64,000 nucleotides of DNA from Streptomyces sp. NBRC 110035 (GCF_000829695.1 NZ_BBNN01000016.1:124001-188000); one strand, 5' to 3'. Shown: positions 16,755 to 26,438, numbered from the stretch's first letter. Notes: generated by a model not told the origin, from the sequence alone. Made by a program: numbers and translations.

Positions 16755-18389
16755 TCACACCTCCGGCCGGGCCCGTTCCACCACCGTCGCGAGGTCGAGG
16801 GTGTGCGGCAGCGTCCCGAAGGCCGCGCCCCCGTCACCGCCCAGCCGTGCCGCGCAGAACGCGTCGGCGACCTGCGGTGGCGCGTACCGCACCAGCAGCG
16901 AACCCTGGAGCACCAGCGCGAGCCGTTCCACGAGCCGCCGCGCACGCCCCTCGGCACCCTCCAGGTCGGCCAGTTCGGTCAGCAGGTCCTTGATCGCGCC
17001 GTCCAGCCGGTGATCGGCCCCGCGTGCCCGCCCGACCTCGCCGAGGTACGCGTCCAGCACCTGCGGGTCCCGGCTCAGCGCGCGCAGCACGTCCAGCGCC
17101 TGGACGTTGCCCGCACCCTCCCACACCGAGTTCAGCGGGGACTCGCGCACCAGCCGGGGCATCCCCGACTCCTCCACGTACCCGTTGCCGCCCAGGCACT
17201 CCGCCGCCTCCACCGCGAGGGGCGCACACCGCTTGGTCACCCAGTACTTGGCGGCCGGCACCGCGATCCGCAGCAGCGCCCGCTCCCGCTCGCTCCCGTC
17301 GTCACAGGCGGCGGCCAGCCGCAGCGCCAGCGTGGTGGCCGCCTCCGACTCCAGGGCGAGATCGGCCAGGACGTTGCGCATCAGCGGCTTGTCGACCAGT
17401 TTGCCGCCGAACGCCTCCCGGTACGTGCAGTGGTGCACCGCCTGCGCCACGGCCTGCCGCATCAGCCCCGCCGAGCCCAGCACGCAGTCCAGCCGGGTCG
17501 CCGCCACCATCCCGATGATGGTGCGCACCCCACCCCCCTCGTCCCCGACCCGCCGCGCCCACGTCCCCGCGAACTCGACCTCCGAGGACGCGTTGGACCG
17601 GTTGCCCAGCTTGTCCTTGAGCCGCTGGATCAGGAACACGTTGCGCGAGCCGTCCTCGAGCACGCGCGGCACCAGGAAGCAGGTGAGCCCGCCGGGCGCC
17701 TGCGCCAGCACCAGGAACGCGTCCGACATCGGGGCCGAGCAGAACCACTTGTGTCCGGTCAGCTCGTACGTCCCGTCCTCGGCCAGCGGCCGCGCGGACG
17801 TGGTGTTGGCCCGTACGTCGCTGCCGCCCTGCTTCTCCGTCATGCCCATCCCGAAGAGCACGCCGGACTTCTCGTGGGCGGGCCGCAGCGCCCGGTCGTA
17901 CACCGCCGACGTCAGCCGCGGCTCCCACTCGGCGGCGAGTGCCGGGTCCGCGCGCAGGGCGGGCACGGCCGCGTGCGTCATCGACAGCGGGCAGCCGTTC
18001 CCGGCCTCCACCTGCGACCACACCACGAACCCCGCGGCCCGCCGCACATGCCCGCCCGGCCGCGCCCACGCGCCCGTCAGACCCGCCGAGACGCCCTTGC
18101 CGAGCAGCCGGTGCCAGGCGGGATGGAAGTCGACCTCGTCGATCCGGTGCCCGTACCGGTCGTGGGTGCGCAGCCGGGGCGGGTTCTCGTTGGCCTGCGC
18201 CCCCCATTCCTGCACCTGGGCGGAGCCGGAGGTGTGTCCGAGCGCCGACAGTTCGGACAGGCCCTCGTCCCGTAGCGACGGGTCCAGATGCCGTTCCACG
18301 GCCTCCGTCAGCGCCCGGTCGGCGGTGAACACGTCGTACTGCGCCAGCGGCGGGGTCTGGTTGGTCACGGTGTGCGTGGTACCTGCCAT
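16755..18389 (-). CDS. AidB-like acyl-CoA dehydrogenase
   Basis: A 544-residue flavoprotein of the acyl-CoA dehydrogenase superfamily, closest to the AidB/isovaleryl-type branch. Signatures in order: GMGMTEKQGGSDVRANTT (FAD/substrate binding), GHKWFCSAPMSDAFLVLAQ, LGNRSNASSEVEF and ECLGGNGYVEESGMPRLVRE with the downstream NSVWEGAGNVQALDVLRA. ATG at 18389 yields MAGTTHTVTNQTPPL. Substrate unknown; AidB itself is linked to alkylation stress. It is divergent from the BrkB gene. Confidence 0.9.
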   Translation of the reverse strand: MAGTTHTVTNQTPPLAQYDVFTADRALTEAVERHLDPSLRDEGLSELSALGHTSGSAQVQEWGAQANENPPRLRTHDRYGHRIDEVDFHPAWHRLLGKGVSAGLTGAWARPGGHVRRAAGFVVWSQVEAGNGCPLSMTHAAVPALRADPALAAEWEPRLTSAVYDRALRPAHEKSGVLFGMGMTEKQGGSDVRANTTSARPLAEDGTYELTGHKWFCSAPMSDAFLVLAQAPGGLTCFLVPRVLEDGSRNVFLIQRLKDKLGNRSNASSEVEFAGTWARRVGDEGGGVRTIIGMVAATRLDCVLGSAGLMRQAVAQAVHHCTYREAFGGKLVDKPLMRNVLADLALESEAATTLALRLAAACDDGSERERALLRIAVPAAKYWVTKRCAPLAVEAAECLGGNGYVEESGMPRLVRESPLNSVWEGAGNVQALDVLRALSRDPQVLDAYLGEVGRARGADHRLDGAIKDLLTELADLEGAEGRARRLVERLALVLQGSLLVRYAPPQVADAFCAARLGGDGGAAFGTLPHTLDLATVVERARPEV

Positions 18390-18548
18390 GAACACGAACC
18401 TACCCGGCACCGCCCTGCGCATCACTCCTCCGCGTCACCTCTTCACCTCGCTCCTCGGCACCACCCGGCGGACGCCCCGCGTCCACCCCGCGTCCACCCC
18501 GAGACCCTTCGGGTGAGGCCGACCAGGCACGACGGATACCTTTGGTCC

Positions 18549-19721
18549 GTGCAGCCAGCAAGCGATTCCCCCGACGCGCCCTCCGGCCGACTTCACCGGG
18601 CCCGGGCCCTGTACCGCAATGTCTCCAAACGCAGGACCGCCTGGCTGCTGCTCAAGGACACCGTCAACTCCTGCATGGAGTACCGGATCCTGGGCCTCGC
18701 CGCGGAGGCGGCCTTCTTCACCCTGCTGTCGGTGCCCCCGCTGCTGCTCAGCCTGATCGGCCTGCTCGGCTACGTCGACACCTGGACCGGCGCCGAGACC
18801 ACCCAGAGCGTGCGGACCAACATCATCGAGGCCTCCCGCGCGGTGCTGTCCGACCGGGGCGTGCGCCAGATCGCCGAGCCGATCCTGGACGACGTGATGG
18901 AGGGCGGCCGGCCCGACGTCATCTCCCTCGGCTTCCTCCTCGCCGTCTGGTCGGGCTCCCGCGCGGTGAACGTCTTCATCGACACCATCACCGTCATGTA
19001 CGGCCTCGACGGTGTGCGCGGCATCGTCAAGACCCGGCTGCTGGCCTTCCTGCTGTTCATCGTCGCCCTGCTGATCGGCTCGGTCGCGCTGCCCCTCATG
19101 GTGGCCGGCCCCGACGCCGTGGTCAGCGTCGTCCCCTGGTCGACGACGCTCGTGCAGATCCTCTACTGGCCCGTGGTGATCCTGCTGTCCGTGGCCTTCC
19201 TGACCACGCTCTACCACGTCTCCGTGCCCGTGCGCTCCCCGTGGATCGAGGACGTGCCCGGCGCGCTGGTCGCCCTCGCCATGTGGGTGTTCGGCAGCTT
19301 CCTGCTGCGGATCTACCTGACCAGCACCATCGAGGGCCCCACCATCTACGGCTCCCTCGCCGCCCCCGTCGCCGTACTCCTGTGGATCGGCGTGGCCGCC
19401 TTCGCCGTGCTCGTCGGGGCCGCGGTCAACGCCGCGATCGACCGGGTCTGGCCGGCCGCCGCGACGGCCGCCGCCCGCGAGGCGAACGAGCGGCTGCGGC
19501 AGGAGCAGGTCGCCGAGTACGTCGCCCGCACCTCCGCGGCGGCCGGCGACGAGGCCGACCCCGACATGCCCTCCGAGTTCCCCGAACGATGGTCCCGCTT
19601 CCTGCCCCCGGAGGAGGTCACGGCCCGCCTGCGCACCCACGCGAAGAGCAGCCACCACCCCCGCCCGAGGAACGGGGAGGGGGCGGGGGACCAGGAGGCG
19701 CCGCCCGGCGAGGGCAAGTAG
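18549..19721 (+). CDS. YihY/BrkB family inner membrane protein
   Basis: A 390-residue membrane protein. GTG at 18549 is used. The family core begins KDTVNSCMEYRILGLAAEAAFFTLLSVPPLLLSLIG. About six membrane segments are visible, for example LLAFLLFIVALLIGSVALPLM, ILYWPVVILLSVAFLTTLY and APVAVLLWIGVAAFAVLVGA. Its C-terminal tail is hydrophilic and charged. The family was once mis-named ribonuclease BN; its true role is unclear, possibly transport or envelope function. A tandem-repeat terminator region follows. Confidence 0.88.
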   Translation: MQPASDSPDAPSGRLHRARALYRNVSKRRTAWLLLKDTVNSCMEYRILGLAAEAAFFTLLSVPPLLLSLIGLLGYVDTWTGAETTQSVRTNIIEASRAVLSDRGVRQIAEPILDDVMEGGRPDVISLGFLLAVWSGSRAVNVFIDTITVMYGLDGVRGIVKTRLLAFLLFIVALLIGSVALPLMVAGPDAVVSVVPWSTTLVQILYWPVVILLSVAFLTTLYHVSVPVRSPWIEDVPGALVALAMWVFGSFLLRIYLTSTIEGPTIYGSLAAPVAVLLWIGVAAFAVLVGAAVNAAIDRVWPAAATAAAREANERLRQEQVAEYVARTSAAAGDEADPDMPSEFPERWSRFLPPEEVTARLRTHAKSSHHPRPRNGEGAGDQEAPPGEGK

Positions 19722-19735
19722 AGCGGGGCGGGCCG

Positions 19736-19895
19736 GGGCGCACCGACGGCCCGGAACACCTCGCCGGGGGCGCACCGACGGCCCGGAACACCTCGCCGGG
19801 GGCGGACCGACGGCCCGGAACACCTCGCCGGGGGCGGACCGACGGCCCGGAACACCTCGCCGGGGGCGGACCGACGGCCCGGAACACCTCGCCGG
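19736..19895. repeat. Five tandem copies of a 32-bp hairpin-forming repeat
   Basis: Five near-perfect copies of a 32-base unit containing ACCGACGGCCCGGAACACCT lie between two convergent genes (stops at 19721 and 19904). Copies 1-2 have GCAC and copies 3-5 GGAC at one position. Each unit can pair CCCGG with CCGGG around a loop, so the array may act as a multiplied bidirectional terminator. No coding use is supported. Confidence 0.93.
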
Positions 19896-19903
19896 GGCCG
19901 GAC

Positions 19904-20812
19904 TCACACCGCCCGCCAGGTCCCCGCGGCCGCCTCCTCCCGTACGAAGTCCGAGAAGTCCCGCGGCTCCCGGCAGCCCAGCACCTGTCGCACCACCTCG
20001 TCCTCCACCTGCGCGTTGCGGCCGTCGAGGAGGGTGCCGAACACCTCGGTGAGGAACCCGGCCTCCTCGGGCGCGACCTCGAACCCGGTGAGCGCCTCCC
20101 CGTAGTCCCGGGCGGACACCGCGCGGTACGTCAGTCCCCGTCCCGTCGCCCGCGCGATCTCCGCGACCGCCTCCCCGAACGTCAGCAGCCGCGGCCCCGT
20201 CACGGTGAGGCTCCGCCCGGTGTACCGCTCCCCGCCGGTCAGCGCGGCGACCACGACCTCCGCGATGTCCCGCGTGTCCACGAACGGCTCCGGCACCTCA
20301 CCGGCCGGGAACACCAGCTCCCCGGTCCGGCGCAGCTCCTCCACCAGCGGTCCCTCGCTGAAGTTCTGCGCGAACCACGCCGCCCGTACGACGGTCCAGT
20401 CCGCGCCCGACGCCCGCAGCGCCTCCTCCGTGGGCAGCGCCTGGTCCTCGCCCCGCGCGGACAGCAGCACCAGCCGCCGTACGCCCAGCCCGAGCGCCTG
20501 CTCGGCGAGCGCGCCGACCGCCTCGGCGGTCCCCGGCGCGCCCACGTCCGAGGGGTGTACCAGGTAGGCCGCGTCGGCGCCCCGCAGGGTGTCCGCCCAG
20601 GTCGTACGGTCCTCCCAGTCGAACCCGGTGGCCCGGGACGCCGCCCGCACCGCGAGCCCCGCCGCCTCGGCCGCCCGCGCCACCCGGCTTCCGGTACGCC
20701 CCCGGGCCCCGGTGACGACGACGGTCGGGTTCCCCGCGTCCGTCGTGTCCCCCGTGCCCCCCGTCTTCGTCGTGCCCGTCGTGTTCTTCGCGTCTGCCGT
20801 TCGCTGTGTCAT
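19904..20812 (-). CDS. NmrA-like NAD(P)-binding protein
   Basis: A 302-residue short-chain dehydrogenase-like protein of the NmrA/atypical SDR type. The nucleotide-binding motif VVVTGARGRTGSRV follows a low-complexity Thr/Gly/Asp N-terminal tail of about 28 residues. Later segments include WTVVRAAWFAQNFSEG and PEPFVDTRDIAEVVVAAL, where families such as QorB carry substrate-site residues. It lacks a clear YxxxK pair, so it may be a redox sensor or a weak reductase. It is divergent from the AraC gene, whose product may regulate it. Confidence 0.87.
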   Translation of the reverse strand: MTQRTADAKNTTGTTKTGGTGDTTDAGNPTVVVTGARGRTGSRVARAAEAAGLAVRAASRATGFDWEDRTTWADTLRGADAAYLVHPSDVGAPGTAEAVGALAEQALGLGVRRLVLLSARGEDQALPTEEALRASGADWTVVRAAWFAQNFSEGPLVEELRRTGELVFPAGEVPEPFVDTRDIAEVVVAALTGGERYTGRSLTVTGPRLLTFGEAVAEIARATGRGLTYRAVSARDYGEALTGFEVAPEEAGFLTEVFGTLLDGRNAQVEDEVVRQVLGCREPRDFSDFVREEAAAGTWRAV

Positions 20813-20894
20813 GCGAACGAGTCAACTGCCCCCAGCCCGCCCGGACCATCGCCGAACGGCTCGTTCCCATAAGCCCGCGTCTACGCTGAAGCCC

Positions 20895-21830
20895 ATGGAC
20901 GCTCTCACCGGCCTGCTGGAAGGCCCCCGCGCCCGTGGCGCGTTCATGATCCGAGCCTGTTTCGACCCGCCCTGGTCGGTCCGGATCGAGGACCGCGCCC
21001 CGCTGACCGTCATGCTCCTCGTCCGCGGCGAGGCCTGGTTGGTGCCGGACCGTGGCGACCGGCGGCTGCTGCGCCCCGGCGACCTCGCCATCGCGCGCGG
21101 CCCCGACCCGTACACCTGCGCCGACGACCCCGGCACCCCGCCGCAGGCGCTGATCCTGCCGGGCGGGGAGTGCCACTACCCCGACGGACGCCCCCTGAAC
21201 GGTGTCATGGACCTCGGCGTCCGCACCTGGGGCGACCGGCCCGACGGCGCCGCGGTCATGCTCATCGGCACTTACCGGGTGCAGGGCGAGATCGGCGGCC
21301 GCCTGCTCGACGTGCTCCCGCCCCTGGTCTTCCTCACGGCCGACGACTGGGGCTGCCCGCTCACCCCGATCCTCGCGGCGGAGATCGTGCGGGACGAACC
21401 CGGCCAGGAGGTCGTCCTCGACCGCCTGCTCGATCTGCTGGTCATCGCCGCGCTGCGGACCTGGTTCGCCCGTCCCGAGGCGGCACCGCCCGCCTGGTAC
21501 GGGGCGCTGGGCGATCCCGTCGTCGGCCCGGTGCTGCGCCTCCTCCAGGACGACCCCGCCCACCCCTGGACGGTCGCCGGGCTCGCTGCGAAGGCCGGCG
21601 TCTCGCGCGCCGCGCTGGCCCGCCGCTTCGCGGAACGGGTCGGCGAGCCCCCGATGACGTACCTCACCGGCTGGCGCCTCGCCCTCGCCGCGGACCGCCT
21701 CCGCGACACCGACGACACCCTCGGCGCGATCGCCCGCCACGTCGGCTACGGCAGTGCCTTCGCCCTGTCGACGGCCTTCAAACGGGCGTACGGCGTCAGC
21801 CCGCAGGAGTGGCGGACGCGGGCCGCGTAG
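20895..21830 (+). CDS. AraC family transcriptional regulator (cupin-type)
   Basis: A 311-residue AraC/XylS regulator. The N-terminal AraC-type cupin domain covers about residues 1-190 (RIEDRAPLTVMLLVRGEAWLV). The C-terminal double helix-turn-helix is clear: WTVAGLAAKAGVSRAALARRF and IARHVGYGSAFALSTAFKRA with the ending SPQEWRTR. ATG at 20895. It is divergently placed to the NmrA-like gene with an 82-base gap, a typical arrangement for local control. Confidence 0.9.
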   Translation: MDALTGLLEGPRARGAFMIRACFDPPWSVRIEDRAPLTVMLLVRGEAWLVPDRGDRRLLRPGDLAIARGPDPYTCADDPGTPPQALILPGGECHYPDGRPLNGVMDLGVRTWGDRPDGAAVMLIGTYRVQGEIGGRLLDVLPPLVFLTADDWGCPLTPILAAEIVRDEPGQEVVLDRLLDLLVIAALRTWFARPEAAPPAWYGALGDPVVGPVLRLLQDDPAHPWTVAGLAAKAGVSRAALARRFAERVGEPPMTYLTGWRLALAADRLRDTDDTLGAIARHVGYGSAFALSTAFKRAYGVSPQEWRTRAA

Positions 21831-21840
21831 CCTGGGCGAC

Positions 21841-22548
21841 GTGTACAGCGAACGGGCGTCACGGCTGCCGGACGCGGTCGTGTGGACCAGCACCCCGGCC
21901 GGCGCGGGAGCGGGCCGGGTGCTCCCCGACGGCTGCATGGACCTGCTCTGGCACGACGGCCGCCTGCTGGTCGCGGGCCCCGACACCCGCGCCCACCTGA
22001 TCGAGGCCGGCACGTCGGGCCCCTGGGCGGGCATCCGCTTCCACCCCGGCACCCTCCCCGCCCTGTTGGGAGTGCCCGCGCACGAAGTGCGGGATCAGCG
22101 ACCCGACCTGGCGGACCTGTGGCCGACAGCGGAGGCACGCCGAGCGACCACCCTGGTGAACGCGGCGGCCGACCCGGCGCGCGGCCTGGAGGACCTGGCC
22201 CTGAGGCGGGCGGCCGAGGCCGCCACCCTGCCCGACCCGGTGCTTCGACAGGTCGTGGCCGCCCTGGACGCGGGCCGCCCGGTCGCCGAAACAGCCGACG
22301 AACTCGGCCTGAGCGCACGCCAGTTGCACCGCCGCTCCCTGACGGCCTTCGGCTACGGCCCCAAAACGCTGGCCCGCATCCTCCGCCTGACCCGAGCCCT
22401 CGCCCTGGCCCGCCGGGGCACCCCGTACGCGGAGACGGCCACCCGTACCGGCTACGCCGACCAGGCCCACCTCTCCCGCGACGTACGGGACTTGACGGGC
22501 CTGCCGCTGAGCAGACTCCTGGCGGCTGACGACGGGGGACTGGTGTGA
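21841..22548 (+). CDS. AraC-type helix-turn-helix regulator (DUF6597-like N-terminus)
   Basis: A 235-residue regulator. The N-terminus (RVLPDGCMDLLWHDGRLLVAGPDT) has the pattern of the short sensory domain seen in compact AraC-type proteins. The C-terminus carries AETADELGLSARQLHRR and TATRTGYADQAHLSRDVRDL (two HTH units). GTG at 21841 lies 11 bases after the previous stop, so the two regulators are probably cotranscribed. Its target is unknown. Confidence 0.85.
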   Translation: MYSERASRLPDAVVWTSTPAGAGAGRVLPDGCMDLLWHDGRLLVAGPDTRAHLIEAGTSGPWAGIRFHPGTLPALLGVPAHEVRDQRPDLADLWPTAEARRATTLVNAAADPARGLEDLALRRAAEAATLPDPVLRQVVAALDAGRPVAETADELGLSARQLHRRSLTAFGYGPKTLARILRLTRALALARRGTPYAETATRTGYADQAHLSRDVRDLTGLPLSRLLAADDGGLV

Positions 22549-22565
22549 AAGCGGATCCCGGTCGT

Positions 22566-22597
22566 GGATGGTCACGCCCTGTGGGGCGTGGTCATCC
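22566..22597 (+). terminator. Hairpin after the AraC pair
   Basis: GGATG..CACGCCC pairs with GGGCGTG..CATCC around a TGTG loop, with a two-base internal bulge. It starts 18 bases after the stop. A second stem follows at 22676-22710. Confidence 0.6.
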
Positions 22598-22675
22598 GAC
22601 GAAGGGACAGCGGGCCCGGCGTGAACCGCTCCGGGATCGGCGGAGTCTCTGACACGCCACGTACGAGGACGGGCC

Positions 22676-22710
22676 CCGGGCGCCCGCGCGCGATACACAG
22701 GGGCGCCCGG
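22676..22710. terminator. Second hairpin downstream of the AraC pair
   Basis: CCGGGCGCCC at 22676-22685 pairs with GGGCGCCCGG at 22701-22710 around a 15-base loop. It separates the regulators from the lectin remnant on the other strand. Confidence 0.5.
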
Positions 22711-22775
22711 GACCTGTCATACGCCCATGCCGTGGACGGCTGGGGCGTGGGGGCCCTCCGGGGCCGGGGACGGGG

Positions 22776-22892
22776 TCAGCTGCGCCGCCAGGTCTGGTGG
22801 GCGGTGCCGGTGCAGGGCCACAACCTGACCGGCGCGCCGTTGGCCTCCTTGCCCCACCACACGTCGGCACACTTGTCGCCGGCCTTGAGTGA
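22776..22892 (-). pseudogene. Remnant of a ricin-B-type lectin domain
   Basis: About 38 residues read LKAGDKCADVWWGKEANG, then VRLWPCTGTAHQTW and stop. This is one beta-trefoil repeat of a ricin-type carbohydrate-binding domain (CxDVxxG...NGxPVxLWxCxGTxxQxW). No signal peptide, no further repeats and no catalytic domain are seen upstream, so this is the tail of a lost secreted protein. Otherwise the stretch 22549-23223 holds only hairpins. Confidence 0.6.
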
Positions 22893-23158
22893 CACCAGGT
22901 CCTCTTGGGTCTCACGGCTGTCTGCCGCGTAGCAGCCGCACGCTCGCGGTGCCCCGCAACCGGTGGGGCGGTGCGCCGCCATACTGCCTGACCGGTATGA
23001 ACGGAACTCCGGAGAACGGACCTTGACCCGTCCGAGTACGAGCAGTTGACCATGTGCCGAGAACCAAGGGTGAGTTCACCCGTAAGCATCTCGATGCACC
23101 GGCCGGGGCGGACCGGCCCACGATGCGGCTGCGCTCACGCCCGGAGGCAACGAAGAAG

Positions 23159-23199
23159 GGGCTTGCCCGGCCGCCCGGCCCGTGCCACCCGGCAAGCCC
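23159..23199 (-). terminator. Hairpin after the VOC gene
   Basis: GGGCTTGCC at 23159-23167 pairs with GGCAAGCCC at 23191-23199. It lies 25 bases past the VOC stop on the minus strand. Confidence 0.55.
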
Positions 23200-23223
23200 G
23201 CACGTCTGAACGGAATGGCCGGC

Positions 23224-23619
23224 TCAGAAGACCAGCGGTGCGAACAGATCCACCCCGTTCCCGTCGGGGTCGAGGACGGTGGCGTACCGCTGTCCCCACA
23301 CCGCGTCCCAGGGCTTGAGCGCGCTCCGGCAGCCGCTCGCCACCAACTCCTCGTACAGGGAGTCGACTTCGGCGGGACTGTCGCACCGCAGGGCGAGCGA
23401 TGCCCGCCCTCCGCCCGAGGGCGGCTCCCACCCGGCGTGGAACGACCGGACGACCTCCTCGGTGTCCATCAGCAACCGCAGCCCGCCCGGCAGTTCCGCC
23501 TCGGCGTGCCCCTGCTCCTCGGACCCCTCGGGAAACGCGAACCCGAGCCGCCGATAGAAGGCGACCGACGCGCCCATGTCGGAGACGACCAGCCCGACGG
23601 CATCACATCGTGCACTCAT
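23224..23619 (-). CDS. VOC superfamily (glyoxalase/bleomycin resistance-like) protein
   Basis: A 131-residue single-chain VOC protein with the paired beta-alpha-beta units: VGLVVSDMGASVAFYRRLGF at the N-terminus and ATVLDPDGNGVDLFAPL at the C-terminus. Metal-ligand positions are only partly recognisable, so it could be a lyase, dioxygenase or binding protein. It follows the LacI gene by 4 bases on the same strand, so the two are likely cotranscribed. Confidence 0.88.
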   Translation of the reverse strand: MSARCDAVGLVVSDMGASVAFYRRLGFAFPEGSEEQGHAEAELPGGLRLLMDTEEVVRSFHAGWEPPSGGGRASLALRCDSPAEVDSLYEELVASGCRSALKPWDAVWGQRYATVLDPDGNGVDLFAPLVF

Positions 23620-23623
23620 GGGT

Positions 23624-24736
23624 TCACCGTAGATGCGCCCCGGCTTCCCGGTCTTGAAGGAATCGGACAGGCCCGCGCGTGGGCCGGCCGCGCGGTGGTG
23701 CCGTGCTCGCGCGTTCCACCAGGCGGGTGGAGAGTTCGGTGCGGGTGCTTTCCGGGTGGTGGCCGTCCATGCTGCGGAGCAGCAGGTGCAGGGCCGTCGC
23801 CGCCATCTCGGACAGGGGCTGCCGGACGGTCGTCAGCGCGGGGGCGAGCCAGCGGGCCTCGGGGAGGTCGTCGAAGCCGATCACGCTCATGTAGTCCGGC
23901 ACGCGCAGGCCCCGTTCGGTCAGGGCCTCGTACGCGCCGAGCGCCATCCGGTCCGAGCAGACGAAGACGGCCGTGGGCGGCTCGGGCAGGTCGAGGAGTT
24001 CATGGGTACGGCAGCGGGCGGCGGCCTCGTCGAACCCGGCGTGGCGCACGTACTCCGTGCGGTGCCGGACCCCCGCCGCGGCGAGGGCCGAGCGGTAGCC
24101 GGCGACGCGGGCGCCGCTGGACAGGGTGTGCCGGTGACCCGCGACGACGGCGACGCGCTCGTGTCCGAGGGACAGTAAATGCTCGGTCGCCGTGACCCCG
24201 CCCTGCCAGTTCGCCGCGCCCACCGACACGACGCCGGGCGGGGGTTCGAGCACCGGGTCGATCATGACGAACGGGATGCGCTGCTGCTCCAGCCAGGCGT
24301 ACTGGGACATGCCCAGTTCGGCCAGGTTGAACAGGACCCCCGACGATCCGCGGGCCACCAGCTTGTCCAGCCAGCCGCGCTCCGGGCGGCCGGAGTGGCC
24401 GCGGGCCGTCGCGGCCGACACCACGATCTCCAGCCCCGCGTCGTGCGCCGCCTCCTCCGCGCCGTGCAGGACCGCGCCGGTTCCCGAACTCCCCAGCGAG
24501 TCCACCACGAGGTCCACCCTGCGCGGTGCCCTCGCCCCGTCGAACCGGGGTCTGCGCACATAGCCGAGCCGGTCCAACGCCTCCGTGACCCGGCGCCGGG
24601 TCTCCGGGGCCACGTCCTCACGCCCGTTGACGACCTTGGACGCGGTCGGTACCGACACCCCCGCCTCGCGGGCCACGACCGCCAGCGTCGGTCCGGCCGC
24701 CATGCTCGCCCGTCCCGCACCTCCCGTACGGACCAT
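23624..24736 (-). CDS. LacI family transcriptional regulator
   Basis: A 370-residue LacI/GalR repressor. The N-terminal HTH is TLAVVAREAGVSVPTASKVV, followed by the hinge RRRVTEALDRLGYVRRP. The sugar-binding domain has RVDLVVDSLGSSGTG, HRHTLSSGARVAGYRSAL, PTAVFVCSDRMALGAYEAL and VIGFDDLPEARWLAPALTTV. ATG at 24736 is used; another ATG lies 11 codons in. Two AAGCGCT-centred operators lie upstream, pointing to autoregulation, and a similar site overlaps the GH43 promoter. Confidence 0.92.
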   Translation of the reverse strand: MVRTGGAGRASMAAGPTLAVVAREAGVSVPTASKVVNGREDVAPETRRRVTEALDRLGYVRRPRFDGARAPRRVDLVVDSLGSSGTGAVLHGAEEAAHDAGLEIVVSAATARGHSGRPERGWLDKLVARGSSGVLFNLAELGMSQYAWLEQQRIPFVMIDPVLEPPPGVVSVGAANWQGGVTATEHLLSLGHERVAVVAGHRHTLSSGARVAGYRSALAAAGVRHRTEYVRHAGFDEAAARCRTHELLDLPEPPTAVFVCSDRMALGAYEALTERGLRVPDYMSVIGFDDLPEARWLAPALTTVRQPLSEMAATALHLLLRSMDGHHPESTRTELSTRLVERASTAPPRGRPTRGPVRFLQDREAGAHLR

Positions 24737-24777
24737 CGGGACCCCACCTCTCCGGCCCCGCCGAGGGCCACCGCATA

Positions 24778-25348
<571 letters not shown>

Positions 25349-25466
25349 GCCGTGGGCCGCGTCATGCCGGGGCGTCGGCGGGCAGGAAGGCGGTCACGGC
25401 CGGCAGGACCGTCGCGGAGGTGCGTCGCAGGCGGGGTCCGGAGGTCTCCGCGGTGAGGTGTTTGCC

Positions 25467-26073
25467 CTACCGGGCACCTGGACAGCGCGGCGTGCGCACC
25501 TCCGGCGGCCGACAGGGCGGCTCCGCGCACGGCCGGGTTCCAGCGGCGTCGCGCCGGAGCGGGCCCGAGCAGGGCCGCAGCGGGAACGCCAGGTCCTGTG
25601 GACGGCGCGGCGCAGCGGGCAGCGGGCAGCGGGCGACGAAGCCGTAGCGGACGCCCGCTCCGGCGCCCAGCGAGGCGAGGGCCGCGAGGGTCGGGACGGC
25701 GATGTGGGCGGGGGCCTGCTGGATCAGGACGAAGGTGCCCATGGCCAGCACGAACCAGGCGAAGAGCCGGGAGAGGACGTGTGCGGGGACGCGTCCGGCC
25801 AGCCGGGTCCCGACCAGGCTGCCGACGACCGCGAACCCGGTGACGGCCAGGGTCGGGCGGGGTCCAGTCGATCTGCACGGTCGAGAGGTAGCCGGCGAAG
25901 CCGGCGGCGGACTTCATCGCGATGACCAGCAGGGAGGTGCCGACGGCCACCGGCATGGGCAGGCCGCCCAGCAGGGCCAGGGCGGGGACGACGAGGAAGC
26001 CGCCGCCCGCGCCGACCAGACCGGTGGCCAGGCCGACGGCAGTGCCGTCCAGCAGGACCCGTCCCACCGGGAG
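25467..26073 (-). pseudogene. C-terminal half of a TauE/SafE-type sulfite exporter, frameshifted
   Basis: The minus strand reads [49 protein letters not shown] and [12 protein letters not shown], the second half of a TauE/SafE (DUF81) permease. After QIDW the frame breaks near 25853-25866; the next membrane segments ([19 protein letters not shown] and [16 protein letters not shown]) are in another frame. The N-terminal half is missing upstream, where a CcdA-like remnant of opposite strand begins. The gene is dead. Such exporters commonly neighbour CstR-type repressors. Confidence 0.78.
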
Positions 26074-26117
26074 TTGCCGGTGGGCCCGGTCGGGACCGGC
26101 AGCGCGGCGGCCCCGGA

Positions 26118-26438
26118 GCATGGCGCCGGCGGTGGCTGCGCGGCCGGGTGGTCCACGTCGGGAAAGTACCGCTGCACACCACCTCCCTGGCCGGCGGGAC
26201 GATGTTCATCCTGCTCGGCGTCCTCTTCCTGGTGTTCGACGGCACCTCCGCCCTGCCGTCCCTGAGGGGAGTGGACGCGGAGTTCGCCTGGGAGGAACGG
26301 CTGTCGCGGTGGGCGGGCGCGGTCCCCGACCGCGCCCTGCTGCTCGGCCTGGTGCGCACCGGGACCGGACGGAAGGAAGAACACCATCGGCCCTCGGCGC
26401 ACGCCCGCACGGACGACGCCGCGGAAGAACACCGCTGA
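26118..26438 (+). pseudogene. C-terminal remnant of a CcdA/DsbD-like membrane protein
   Basis: The frame reads [40 protein letters not shown] and FAWEERLSRWAGAVPDRALL, resembling the last membrane segment and tail of CcdA-type cytochrome c biogenesis/thiol-disulfide transporters. All earlier membrane segments are absent and the 5' side abuts the TauE/SafE remnant head to head near 26100. It has no credible start and looks like debris from a rearrangement. Confidence 0.6.

Noticed and set aside
19736..19895. Possible CRISPR array
   Set aside because: The 32-base units are directly adjacent with no unique spacers, so it is a plain tandem repeat.
22592..23089. A 165-codon minus-strand frame over the lectin remnant
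   Set aside because: It has Arg/Pro/Ala-rich composition without any family signature; only the short lectin-like frame next to it is recognisable.
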